Assembly (NCBI RefSeq): GCF_003581645.1
Contig: NZ_QXFK01000018.1
Span: 418,501-482,500 of the forward strand
Source: Pelagerythrobacter aerophilus
GTDB taxonomy: Bacteria > Pseudomonadota > Alphaproteobacteria > Sphingomonadales > Sphingomonadaceae
DNA: 64,000 nucleotides
Reading direction: 5' to 3'
Part shown: one piece after another, positions 43,387 through 52,472 of the stretch
Position numbering within the stretch: the stretch's first letter is position 1
How the letters are laid out: every line of letters starts with the position of its first letter
Notes under the pieces: generated by a model
What the model saw: only the letters and a program-made list of their open reading frames with translations
Told to the model about the DNA's origin: nothing
Database searches by the model: none
Made by a program: the position numbers and the translations under genes

Positions 43387-45342
43387 TCAGGGTGTTTCGA
43401 CGTAAACATACTCGTGCTGGTTGTCGCGAACCGTAAGTGTACGGTGTCCGTCCAGTTCGCCGACCACCGCTTCGACCGGAACGAGACCGGGCCCCGCGGT
43501 TACCAACGACACGCTGCCGTCGGCGTTTTCGCGTGTGGCTATCGGTCCCTCGACGAAGCCCGCCTTCATCGCAAGGGTATCGCCCTGCCTGGTTATCCGG
43601 ATCGAGCCGATTTCCGGGTGCTCGTAGTAGGACGCGAGACCTGCCAGAACCTCGGGATCTCCAGGTACGGTCAGGCTCGCCCGTTTGACTTCGGCCTGTT
43701 TCTCCAGCCGCGCCGCCGCCGCTGCAACTTCCTGCGCAGCTTCGGGCTTGCCGTCGTAGACGACTTCGAGCAGGCGCCGCAGGAACGGCGATAGCATGGA
43801 GGCCCCTGCATCTGAATTGGTCAGGATCACCGCCCCGATTCCCGCATCTGGCAGAAGATAAAAATTGCTGTGATAGCCTTGGAGCGTACCGCCATGGGTG
43901 ACCACCGACACATCGGCGATCTTGCGCTCCATCAGCCCCATTCCGTACCAGGCATTTTCCCCGATCGGCACTCCCCGCTTGCGACGCTCGACGATGTTCT
44001 CTTCGCTCACCACTCGCACGCCTTCGGGAGAGAGCCCCTTCGAGAGCTCAAGCTGGACATATTTCGCCATGTCGGCCGCAGTCGACCACGCGCCCCCGGC
44101 CGGCCGGTGCGGCGTGATCAGGTGATTGAACCGGTTTGAAAGCAGTGTGACCTCGCCCTCTACGTCGAAGCCGTGGGGTCGAGCCCAATTGCCGCTTTCG
44201 CCGATTTCGAAGTCGAACGTGGTGTTGGACATGCCGAGCGGGTCGAAAATCCGGGTCTTCATGGCTTTGTCGAACGCGGCGCCGAGTTCCATGTCGGGAT
44301 AGGCCAATGCACCGCCAAGGTAACCCGCGGCGGATGCCATTAGATTGTTGTACTGATACAGTTCGCCGAAATCGCTGGTGGGCTCGCTCTGCGCAAGCTG
44401 GCGGAAGGTATCCGATGCAGGAGCGCCGCTATCCGCCAGAATGAAGGCATAGTCCTTGCGCGGAAGGCCCGTGCAGGCGCAGACCAGGTGGCGGACCAGC
44501 GTGGATCTGGTCGTCTCATCACTACCAAGCCGGAACTCGGGAAAGAGATCGGTCACCGGCTGTTCCCAGCGCAGCTTCCCTTCATCGGCCAGCACCGAGA
44601 GCAGGAGCGTCGCCATGCCCTTTGTGTTCGACGCAATCATAAACTTGGTATTCTCGTCGACCGGTGCGGCCTCGCCCAGCGTGCGAACGCCATAGCCCCC
44701 CTGCCAGACGACTTTACCCTTATCGATCAGGGCAATCGCGACGCCGGGCACCTCAAGGGTTTCGGCTGATACGGCAACGAAATCGCGCAGGAGCTGGACG
44801 CGCTCAGACGTGAGCGGATTGGCCGTTCGTCCGGCGAAGCTCTCGGGGGTGTAGCCAGCAGGGCGGATGCTCTGGCCTACCAGCGAGATCGCCGCTGTCC
44901 GCTTGTTCGCGACCAGTTCGGACCCGTCCGTAATCAGAACGACCCATTCGCCGCCCTCCCGCAACGCGGTCGCCGAAGCCACCGCCCGCTCGTTGGGTGA
45001 AGTCTCGTAGGAGATGTTGACCCGCTCTTCCCAACCGTCCCCGGGGGCGCCGGCGGTCACCAGCCGGACTTCGCGCTCGGCTTGCGGATTGAAGAGCGAC
45101 CACGCCTTGGCGGCAGCAGCGTTTGCATCGGCTGCACTCCCGACCTGAACGACCGCAACCTTCAGATTGCCTTCGGGCGCCGTGTAGACGGCCATGCGCC
45201 CCTGTACGGATGCGGCCCAGTCGTCGGGAGCCGTGTAAGTGATCTCGGCGGCATCCTGGGCCGCTGCCTCGGACTTGGGGGACTCTTGTGCGACCAGGGC
45301 TGCGGGTAGGCTCAACAAGGCCAGTGCAAGTGCCAGTTTCAC
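43387..45342 (-). CDS. Class-C beta-lactamase-like serine hydrolase with N-terminal extra domain
   Basis: It has 651 residues with a Sec signal (ALALALLSLPAALVAQ). Residues about 30-165 are a separate domain (YTAPDDWAASVQGRMAVYTAPE) resembling DUF1795-like folds. The catalytic domain has the SxxK motif SNTKG, the tyrosine motif YQYNN, and HGGTLQG in the KTG position. A C-terminal beta-domain from about residue 545 is typical of peptidases and esterases in this family. Actual beta-lactamase activity is not implied; D-aminopeptidase or esterase action on exported peptides is likelier here. It begins with GTG after GGGAGAAG. Confidence 0.85.
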   Translation of the reverse strand: MKLALALALLSLPAALVAQESPKSEAAAQDAAEITYTAPDDWAASVQGRMAVYTAPEGNLKVAVVQVGSAADANAAAAKAWSLFNPQAEREVRLVTAGAPGDGWEERVNISYETSPNERAVASATALREGGEWVVLITDGSELVANKRTAAISLVGQSIRPAGYTPESFAGRTANPLTSERVQLLRDFVAVSAETLEVPGVAIALIDKGKVVWQGGYGVRTLGEAAPVDENTKFMIASNTKGMATLLLSVLADEGKLRWEQPVTDLFPEFRLGSDETTRSTLVRHLVCACTGLPRKDYAFILADSGAPASDTFRQLAQSEPTSDFGELYQYNNLMASAAGYLGGALAYPDMELGAAFDKAMKTRIFDPLGMSNTTFDFEIGESGNWARPHGFDVEGEVTLLSNRFNHLITPHRPAGGAWSTAADMAKYVQLELSKGLSPEGVRVVSEENIVERRKRGVPIGENAWYGMGLMERKIADVSVVTHGGTLQGYHSNFYLLPDAGIGAVILTNSDAGASMLSPFLRRLLEVVYDGKPEAAQEVAAAAARLEKQAEVKRASLTVPGDPEVLAGLASYYEHPEIGSIRITRQGDTLAMKAGFVEGPIATRENADGSVSLVTAGPGLVPVEAVVGELDGHRTLTVRDNQHEYVYVETP

Positions 45343-45441
45343 GATGCTTCTCCCAAGACGATTTCCAATGACGACGATCGATGCAGGCGCTGCCGTTGTT
45401 CAGCTAACGCGGACATCGACCTGCGGCCTTTTCCGATCAGG

Positions 45442-46932
45442 TCAGGAGACCAGCCGGTAAAGCGTATAGGGCTGCGCTTCGAACGAGAAGCGTGTGTCGT
45501 TTCCTTCTCCGTAGAACTGGATGAGCCCCAATGGACCGTAAGGCGTGGTTTCGCCGGTAACCTGCTGGTAGATGCCCGGACCAACCTGCTCCCACAGGAT
45601 GGTCTGCCCCGCGATAGTCACGCTGAGCCCATGATCGCCCACGCGGCTGACCTGGATCAGGCTCGACGGGTGCACCCGGTGATCTGTGTAGGAGCGCCGG
45701 TTTGTGCGATAGGTGCCTTCAACGAGATCGTCGGGCGCCCCTGTCCATTTGGGCAGGCGCTTTGTGGGAACCAGCCGGTCGAGAACCAGGGCACTGATTT
45801 CCGAACGGGCCAGCGAAGCCCCATCCCCGCCTGTAACCGAGATGAAGAAGCCCACATTCTCTTCCGGAATAAGGATCAGGTTCGAATGAAACTCGCCGGT
45901 GTTGCCGCCGTGACCGACCACACGTGGATTGGACGCGCGCGCTTCCAGGAAGCCATGGGCGATACCCGGAAGGCCCGGTGAATTTGCATTCAAGCGCGTA
46001 CGCATCTGCCGCGCCGTTTCGGTCTGCAAGATGCGCGCATTGCCGAGCCGGCCATCCTGAAGGTGTGCGATCATGAAGCGCGCCATGTCGGCGCCCGTCG
46101 AAGAGAGCGAACCGGCCGGTGCGATATTGTAGATAAGCTCTGCCGGCTGCGCCTCGAACCGCCCGTCTTTCCACTCGTAGCCGATCGCGACATCATCTTC
46201 CCAAGCTGCGGGTAGCGGCTCGCGGAAGGTGCTATGGGTCATGCCGAGTGGCTGGAAGATATGGCGATCGATATAAGCGCAGAAATCTTCGCCCGAGATG
46301 TGCTCGACGATATAGCCGGCTAGTGCCGTGGAGTAATTGGAATAGGCCACCTCGACGCCGGGCTCACGCACGCGCGCCGGAATGTGCTCCGCGAGCCACG
46401 GGCCCAACTCCCGATACTCGTCGGGGGATTCGACGAACATGTCCTTGTACCCGTCTTCGAAACCGGCGCTGTGATCCAGCAGATCTCGCACGGTAATCTT
46501 CTGCGTAAACGTGTCGGGAATCGAGAAATCCAGATGGCGCTCGACGGGATCGTCGAGGCTTAACCGTCCCTGCTCCACGAGTTGCATGACCGCGGTCCAG
46601 GTGAACAGCTTCGAAACCGAGCCGGGGCGAAACAACGTTCTCGTCGGATCGACCGGCTCGCGCGCCGCCACGTCGGAAAAGCCGTAGCCGTTCTGGAAGA
46701 CGACCTCACCGTCCTTGACCAGTACGAAGACTGCACCGGCGATTTCACGATTGGCGATACCCATCGCCATGGCCCCGTCGACGAAATCCTCGAGGTCTGC
46801 CACTCGCTCTTCGAGCGTTGTAGAGACTTCGGCGCGTGGAAGTTGCACCGGATCCGCCGCCTGCGCCGGGGACGCAAGCAGCAGCGTCGGTGCGATCAGC
46901 ATCAATCCGTATCGTTCGACAGTTCCGGCCAT
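45442..46932 (-). CDS. Class-C beta-lactamase-like serine hydrolase
   Basis: It has 496 residues with a signal ending in LLLASPAQAA. The motifs are SVSK (SxxK), YSNYS in the YxN position and GHGGNTGE for the third motif. A C-terminal domain follows from about residue 370 (YRTNRRSYTDHR). It is the second serine hydrolase of this type in succession and is 110 bp after the TonB receptor gene, in the same direction. I prefer ATG 46932 as start because it gives a clean signal peptide; the frame is also open from 46992. D-aminopeptidase, DD-peptidase or esterase activities are all possible. Confidence 0.87.
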   Translation of the reverse strand: MAGTVERYGLMLIAPTLLLASPAQAADPVQLPRAEVSTTLEERVADLEDFVDGAMAMGIANREIAGAVFVLVKDGEVVFQNGYGFSDVAAREPVDPTRTLFRPGSVSKLFTWTAVMQLVEQGRLSLDDPVERHLDFSIPDTFTQKITVRDLLDHSAGFEDGYKDMFVESPDEYRELGPWLAEHIPARVREPGVEVAYSNYSTALAGYIVEHISGEDFCAYIDRHIFQPLGMTHSTFREPLPAAWEDDVAIGYEWKDGRFEAQPAELIYNIAPAGSLSSTGADMARFMIAHLQDGRLGNARILQTETARQMRTRLNANSPGLPGIAHGFLEARASNPRVVGHGGNTGEFHSNLILIPEENVGFFISVTGGDGASLARSEISALVLDRLVPTKRLPKWTGAPDDLVEGTYRTNRRSYTDHRVHPSSLIQVSRVGDHGLSVTIAGQTILWEQVGPGIYQQVTGETTPYGPLGLIQFYGEGNDTRFSFEAQPYTLYRLVS

Positions 46933-47042
46933 GTGTTTTCCCGCTGTCTTGTGGATGGGAAGGGACTGCCGCCGGGCACTCCCTTTTCGCATCGTTGTTC
47001 GTGATCTTCCTCGCCCGGGCCGCCGACGCAGGCCGGATGTGG

Positions 47043-49775
47043 TCAGAACCTGACCTTCGCGCCCACGGCGAAGTATCGTCCGATGTTATCGTAATGGGCG
47101 CTGCCCGTGGTGGTCACCAATGGCGGCTCGACGTCGAAGAGATTGCTCACGTTCCCGTAGAACGTGAAGCTGTCCATCACATCGAAGCTGACATTGAGAT
47201 CGATATAGGTGCGGGCGTCGATATCGCCGTTGACGATGTTTTGCTCGTCGTTGAAATTGCCGCCCCCCACATAGCGTGCGCGCGCGCCGATATCGAAGTC
47301 GTCAGCGTCATACCCGACGCTCAGGATCCCACGCCACTTCGGCAGGCCGTCGACGACCGAGTCCCCGACATCGCCGGCAACATCGCGACGGTTGAAGCCA
47401 GTCTGGAACACCAGCTCATGGACATAGGTCACAAGGGCACGGACATTGAGGCTTCCCGGCAGACCCAGGAAATCCGCCATCGGCGTCCGGTATGAAGCCT
47501 CGATATCTACCCCGCTGGTCTCGAACCGGGCAATGTTTTGCGCGACTACGTAGATGGTGTCGATAGTCCCGGTAGCGTCGCGAATAACGCTGTTGCAGGC
47601 GGTGGCATCACCCTGCACGCAAGCAGCCGTCACGTCCGATACGCTCGGCGTCGCGATCGCATTGTCGATTTTGATGTCGTAGTAATCGACCGAGAGGTTA
47701 AAGCCGCTCAGGAAGCTGGGCGAAAGGCTCGCCCCCACTGTCCAGTTCTGACTGACCTCCGGAACCAGGTCGGGGTTGCCGCCGCTGAAGATCGTTGCTT
47801 GCGGATTGGGATTGTAATCCGGGTGGTTGCGTCCTTCCGTGTCGTTGTCGACGACGGGACGGACGTTGATCGAGTTGACCGCGAAGAGGTTGGTGATGCT
47901 GGGCGCGCGAATATCGCGCGACCGCGTCGCACGCAGGAGCAGGTCCCTGAATAGCCGTGCGGTGCCTCCGACCTTCCACGACCAGATGCCGCCACTCAGG
48001 CTGTAGTCCGAATAGCGCGCCGCGCCATTTACATCGAGCTCCAGTCCCTCGGACTTCCACAATGGAAGGAGCACTTCCGCAAAGCCTTCCTTGACGTTGA
48101 AACCACCTTCCAGCGGGTCATTGAACACAGGTAAGCCGAAAACTCCGGCCTCATCGAGAGGGCCGATCCTCTCCGCCCGTTCTTCCCAGCGCGCTTCGGC
48201 GCCCATAGCCAGGGTGAGCGGCCCCGCCCACAGAGAGAACAGATCACCCTGCAGCCGCGCTGCGGCCGAATCCAGCTTGGTAACGCTGCCGGAGAACTGC
48301 GTTCCACTCACGTAGTCCCTTGCTTCGGCCGAGGACGCTCCATCGCCGAATGGATTGAATGGAACGCAAGCCGGATCGTCATTCGACGGATCGACATCGG
48401 CATTCACCGAACACACGATCTGGCCGTTCACCGAAGTGGCGTCGATTGCACGGGCAAAATTGTCGGGGATCGACGAGTTGAAGAAGCGCGATTCGCTATC
48501 GATCTCGCCATGGCTGAAATGCGCGTCGTACTCCCACGAGTCTCCGAACGAGCCTTCGATGCCGATGGCACCTTCCTTGGTCACTCGGTCGGAGTCGAAC
48601 GTCATGAAAAAGGTGTCGGTTAGCAGGCGACCGATCGTCAGGCTTGTTTCACCGCTAGCGGCAAGCGCATCGGCGATCGTCGGCGAGAGGAACGGGTTGG
48701 ATGCCGAAACCGTGAACACCGGGGCAGAGAAATCGGGGAAGAATGGTTGATTGGTGCGGGACCGGCCGTACATCGCATCGGCCCAGACCGTAGCCCCGCC
48801 CCCGATGTCGAAGGTCACCCGGCCGTAGGTTCCAATCCGCTCCAATGGGTTCGCGACGTACAGCAAATCGTAAAGGCTGAAGAAATCGGCCTCGCGGGAC
48901 GGTCGCAAGCTGCCGTCCGGGTTGAAGACCTGGCCGGCAAAGGGGCCGGTAAGAACCGTTCCTTCTCGCGTGATCGGCGCCAGGTCGTTGACGTCGGGCT
49001 GCAGTTCCAACTGCCCGTTTCCAATGTCCACCAGTCCGGCGCCAAGCCACGGGCGGTCGGTCCGACCGCCGGGATCGATACCGCGGTCTTTCAGATACTC
49101 GCCGCCGATCATGACATGGGCCCGGCCGTCGGCGAAATCGGTTCCGTAGGAAGCATCAAAGCCATAGCGGAAGCCGTCCCCGCGCGATGAAAAACCCGTC
49201 TGAGCACCCAGCGTCAGCCCATCGAGATCATCGTCGAGAATGATGTTCACCACGCCGGCGACCGCACCGGAGCCCCACGCCGCGGAGGCGCCCCCGGTGA
49301 CCAACTCGATCCGCTTCACAAGATTGGTCGGCACGAAGTTGAGATTGTTGTCACCGACGAACCGCCGGCCGTTGACCAAGGTGAGGGTACGTACCGAACC
49401 CAGGCCCCGCAGATCGACCGGTGCGGTACCGCTCGAAGTGTTGCCAGTGGCGGTCGAAGGCGCCACGGAATTGCGGATCTGCGGCAATTCGTTGAGAGCC
49501 TGTTGCAGGTTGACCCGTGCTGCCTGCTGGATCTCAGCGCCCCCGACAACGGTAGTAGGGGTCGGCTGGTCGAAACCCGCTCGCTCGATCCGCGACCCTG
49601 TGACGACGATCGTCTCGGGACGTGCGTCCGCGTCGGGATCAGCCTCCGGCGAGCTCCTATCCGGCTCCGCCGGGCTCACCGTCTGGGCAAGCGCTGGTGC
49701 GCCTGCCAAAAGTGCGAAGCTAGCAATCGAACCGCATAGCAAACTGCGGAGCGTAAATTGCCTTTGATACATCAT
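47043..49775 (-). CDS. TonB-dependent receptor of the peptide/D-amino-acyl locus
   Basis: It has 910 residues with a signal (FTLRSLLCGSIASFALLAGAPALAQ). The plug domain follows ETIVVTGSRIERAGFDQPTPTTVVGG, with NLQQALNELPQIRN and RGLGSVRTLTLVNGRRFVG, then LVTGGASAAWGSGAVAGVVNI. The barrel ends in the aromatic strand IGRYFAVGAKVRF. No STN domain is present. The open frame extends upstream but ATG 49775 with a GGGGG ribosome-binding site is the sound start. It probably imports peptides or amino-acyl compounds for the serine hydrolases downstream. Confidence 0.93.
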   Translation of the reverse strand: MMYQRQFTLRSLLCGSIASFALLAGAPALAQTVSPAEPDRSSPEADPDADARPETIVVTGSRIERAGFDQPTPTTVVGGAEIQQAARVNLQQALNELPQIRNSVAPSTATGNTSSGTAPVDLRGLGSVRTLTLVNGRRFVGDNNLNFVPTNLVKRIELVTGGASAAWGSGAVAGVVNIILDDDLDGLTLGAQTGFSSRGDGFRYGFDASYGTDFADGRAHVMIGGEYLKDRGIDPGGRTDRPWLGAGLVDIGNGQLELQPDVNDLAPITREGTVLTGPFAGQVFNPDGSLRPSREADFFSLYDLLYVANPLERIGTYGRVTFDIGGGATVWADAMYGRSRTNQPFFPDFSAPVFTVSASNPFLSPTIADALAASGETSLTIGRLLTDTFFMTFDSDRVTKEGAIGIEGSFGDSWEYDAHFSHGEIDSESRFFNSSIPDNFARAIDATSVNGQIVCSVNADVDPSNDDPACVPFNPFGDGASSAEARDYVSGTQFSGSVTKLDSAAARLQGDLFSLWAGPLTLAMGAEARWEERAERIGPLDEAGVFGLPVFNDPLEGGFNVKEGFAEVLLPLWKSEGLELDVNGAARYSDYSLSGGIWSWKVGGTARLFRDLLLRATRSRDIRAPSITNLFAVNSINVRPVVDNDTEGRNHPDYNPNPQATIFSGGNPDLVPEVSQNWTVGASLSPSFLSGFNLSVDYYDIKIDNAIATPSVSDVTAACVQGDATACNSVIRDATGTIDTIYVVAQNIARFETSGVDIEASYRTPMADFLGLPGSLNVRALVTYVHELVFQTGFNRRDVAGDVGDSVVDGLPKWRGILSVGYDADDFDIGARARYVGGGNFNDEQNIVNGDIDARTYIDLNVSFDVMDSFTFYGNVSNLFDVEPPLVTTTGSAHYDNIGRYFAVGAKVRF

Positions 49776-49890
49776 ATCCCCCACTCCGCTTGCTTCGTTG
49801 AGAAGCAACCAAGACCTCTTCTCCAATCGCGGCACCCGCTCTGATGCGTGCTCCACGTCATCAATCGCCATGCATTTATGTTTTAGCGAA

Positions 49891-49912
49891 AATTGTCTTG
49901 ATTAGGACAATT
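49891..49912. promoter_or_regulatory. 22-bp inverted repeat in the TonB receptor promoter
   Basis: Perfect 7-bp arms, AATTGTC at 49891-49897 and GACAATT at 49906-49912, around an 8-bp centre. It overlaps the probable -10 and the start of transcription, a repressor-type placement. Confidence 0.6.
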
Positions 49913-49935
49913 GCACTCTATCTAGAGAATGTCAA
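49907..49935 (-). promoter_or_regulatory. Putative sigma-70 promoter of the TonB receptor operon
   Basis: On the minus strand a consensus TTGACA at 49930-49935 is 17 bp from AATTGT at 49907-49912, a weak -10. Confidence 0.5.
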
Positions 49936-50301
49936 TTCGCTGTGGGTGCCTTCTGGTGCGATTGCTTTAGAGGCCTATCTCCACGCGATGCAAAGCAGCC
50001 GTGGGGAATGGCCACTCGGCATAAGTTCGATGTTCTCGTTGAAATAGTTATGGCAAACCAGCTCTTCGACTAGATCGTAAACCTCGCGAGGACAGTCAGA
50101 ACCATCGACGCCGATCTTTCACGAAAGGCGCAGCTGTCTGTCGGCATCACACGACATCGTATTCTGATCATGTCGTTATAGCCCGCCAGTTCCTGGTCTC
50201 TGATCAGGACCAAAGCGGCCTAGCAAGATGCTTTTGGCTGAAATAGAGAAGACCACTGGCGATAGCATTGGCTGCCGACCATTGGATGCCTCGCCAAGCG
50301 T

Positions 50302-52380
50302 CTACTTCGCCAGTTTCTCTTCAAAGAAGCGACGGCTCTGGTCCCAAACCTTCTGCCAGTTCGAATAGAGGATGATGTCATGCGCTTCGCCGGGCAAGAG
50401 CACCGTGCGCACATCGACGCCCCTGTCGCTCAGTTTCTGGTGTAGATCGATCGTTTCCAAGACATCCACGCTCATGTCGCGATCGCCGCTGATCAGCAGG
50501 ACCGGCGACGTCCAGTCGTCGATCGCGGCTAGTGGGGAGGATTCGAACGCCAGCGGCCGATCGGCATCGCCTACACCGAAAATGTAACTGGGGTTCTGGT
50601 GACCGGGCGTGGGCGATGGCCAGCTCCAGTCGAACACACCGTGAAGCGCGACCCCCGCGGCAAACAGGTCTGAATCCCGCGCCAGAGCATGGGCGGTAAG
50701 CAACCCGCCGTATGATCCACCCCAAATGCCGATACGTTCGGGATCGACGTCCTCGCGCTGTTGGAGCCAGCGCCCTGCGCCGAGTACATCGGCATATTCC
50801 GATGCGCCGCGCCATGCACGGCCCGGTGCCTCGCGGAAGTCGCGCCCGTAGCCGGTGCCGGAGCGATAATTGATGCTGACGACGACATAGCCGAGCTCCG
50901 CCATCCGCCGATTCACAGCGAAATCCTTGGCGTAATAGCTGGCGAAGTGGAAACCGGGAAACATCTGCCGCGGCGGACCACCATGGACGTAGACGATGGC
51001 TGGATGAGGGCCTTCCGTCGCCGGGAGAAGCAGTTGCCCCGGCACCGTTCCGCCGTCGCTGGCCTTGATCCGCACAAGCTGCGGCGGCGGTGCGGTGAAT
51101 GTGTGGGAATAGCCGTAGCTTTCCGGCTCTTCCGCAAGAGCGAGCTGGTTTGTATTCAGGTCCAGCACGCGCAGCAGCGGCGCATCTTCATCGTCGCCGC
51201 CGGTGAACGCCACGTAACGACCGTCGCCTGTGGAACGGGCAAGACCCATCACGATGTCCGCGCTCGGAATCGCCTGCTCCCGCCCGGTCGAGACCTGGAT
51301 CCGGGACAGCTGTCTCGTGTCGATATCGGCGCAATTGTGAATGACGAAGAGGCTGTCTGCAACGGCCAGTTCGGTTTCAGCTACCTCGCAGCCCGTCGGT
51401 GTCAGGGCGCGCGCAGGTCCCCCGGCGCGGGGGATGGCATAAAGCCGCGCCCAGCCGTCCTCCTCCGACCGCACGACGATGTTGCGGTCGTCGGCCCAGC
51501 GCAGATGTCCTTCCGGGTCGTCCGATAATTGCGACCCCGCTTTTCCGGCAGGTTCGTAAAGCGTCCGCACCTGTCCCGAAGCGATGTCGACCGTCTCGAC
51601 CGCGAAAGGTTGATTCTCGGTCAGGTCATAGGAAATCGTATGTTGGCGAGCGGGCCAGCGCAAATAGGCGATCGTCCGGCCGTCGGGAGAGATTTCCGGA
51701 GAGCTCAGGCGATTGGGCCCGGTGACCAGCCACTTCACCTGCTCGTCGCCCAACGTGTACTGGCCGAGGAACGACCACCCGCCGCGATCCTGCACGAAAT
51801 AGAGCGTCTGCCCGTCCTGGGACCAAATCCCCTGATTGAACCCGCCACCGCCGGGCACCAGAACCGTCGGCTCCGCCGTTGGTTGTTCAAGGTCCACCGA
51901 CCACAGATCCCGCCCCTTGCGATAAACCATTCGCTTGCCATCGGGCGAGAATTTGGGACTGAAGCCGGCACCGATTTCGATGGGCTTCGCGCCGGGCCGG
52001 ACGCTCATCAGCCAGAGCGTCGCCGATGGCGCCTGGAGAAGGTCCGCCGGGTTGAAGGCGTCCCCGGCGCCATTGAACGGCACACCGGTCTGGTAGGCGA
52101 CGTAATCGCCTCTTGGTGAAGCGAAGATGCTTGTGATCGGCTGCCCCGCGACATCGGACTGGCTAATGAGCTTGACCGGCTTGAAGTCCGGGGCCCGCGC
52201 GAACATCAGGTGAGTCTCGTCGCCTTGCGCCACGAGCCACGCGATGGCCGATGAATCGGATGCGCTTACTTCCGTCGCAATGGGAAATTCGAGGAACTCG
52301 TCGGCATCGGCGACTTGCGCCGATAACGGCATGGCCGTGAGCAAGGTCGCGACCGCCAGAAAAAGCTTTGTTGCAGGCAT
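50302..52380 (-). CDS. S9 family prolyl-oligopeptidase-like peptidase
   Basis: It has 692 residues with a signal (TKLFLAVATLLTAMPLSAQ). The N-terminal beta-propeller of about 400 residues uses WD40-like PD40 repeats (FSPKFSPDGKRMVY, SSPEISPDGRTIAYL). The C-terminal alpha/beta hydrolase has YVHGGPPRQMF, the nucleophile elbow GIWGGSYGGLL, the aspartate in SGDRDMSVD and the histidine in PGEAHDI. It is an exported dipeptidyl or acylaminoacyl-type peptidase acting on short peptides. It lies 92 bp after the D-aminoacylase-family gene in the same direction and is probably its operon partner. Confidence 0.93.
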   Translation of the reverse strand: MPATKLFLAVATLLTAMPLSAQVADADEFLEFPIATEVSASDSSAIAWLVAQGDETHLMFARAPDFKPVKLISQSDVAGQPITSIFASPRGDYVAYQTGVPFNGAGDAFNPADLLQAPSATLWLMSVRPGAKPIEIGAGFSPKFSPDGKRMVYRKGRDLWSVDLEQPTAEPTVLVPGGGGFNQGIWSQDGQTLYFVQDRGGWSFLGQYTLGDEQVKWLVTGPNRLSSPEISPDGRTIAYLRWPARQHTISYDLTENQPFAVETVDIASGQVRTLYEPAGKAGSQLSDDPEGHLRWADDRNIVVRSEEDGWARLYAIPRAGGPARALTPTGCEVAETELAVADSLFVIHNCADIDTRQLSRIQVSTGREQAIPSADIVMGLARSTGDGRYVAFTGGDDEDAPLLRVLDLNTNQLALAEEPESYGYSHTFTAPPPQLVRIKASDGGTVPGQLLLPATEGPHPAIVYVHGGPPRQMFPGFHFASYYAKDFAVNRRMAELGYVVVSINYRSGTGYGRDFREAPGRAWRGASEYADVLGAGRWLQQREDVDPERIGIWGGSYGGLLTAHALARDSDLFAAGVALHGVFDWSWPSPTPGHQNPSYIFGVGDADRPLAFESSPLAAIDDWTSPVLLISGDRDMSVDVLETIDLHQKLSDRGVDVRTVLLPGEAHDIILYSNWQKVWDQSRRFFEEKLAK

Positions 52381-52472
52381 GCTAGGCCCCCTTCCCATTG
52401 TTGCGTTGGCCGCAGCCGGCAGAAATCAGCTGAAGATGGCTCCCGCCTCAGCTGGAAAAGACCGAAGACAAT

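Larger units (their letters stand above)
49776..50301. other. Intergenic region between the S9 peptidase and TonB receptor genes
   Basis: It is 526 bp long. It holds a minus-strand promoter at 49907-49935 and an inverted repeat at 49891-49912 for the receptor. The part from about 49940 to 50301 shows no gene and no clear terminator for the peptidase transcript. Confidence 0.6.

Noticed and set aside
43387-46932. Reading the two class-C-like genes as antibiotic resistance beta-lactamases
   Set aside because: Motifs (SxxK, YxN, HGG instead of KTG) are shared with esterases and D-aminopeptidases, and the extra domains and context fit peptide catabolism better.
50202-50218. A 17-bp stretch, GATCAGGACCAAAGCGG, repeated exactly at 61578-61594 inside fecR
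   Set aside because: A single shared 17-mer is compatible with chance in 64 kb, and flanks do not match.
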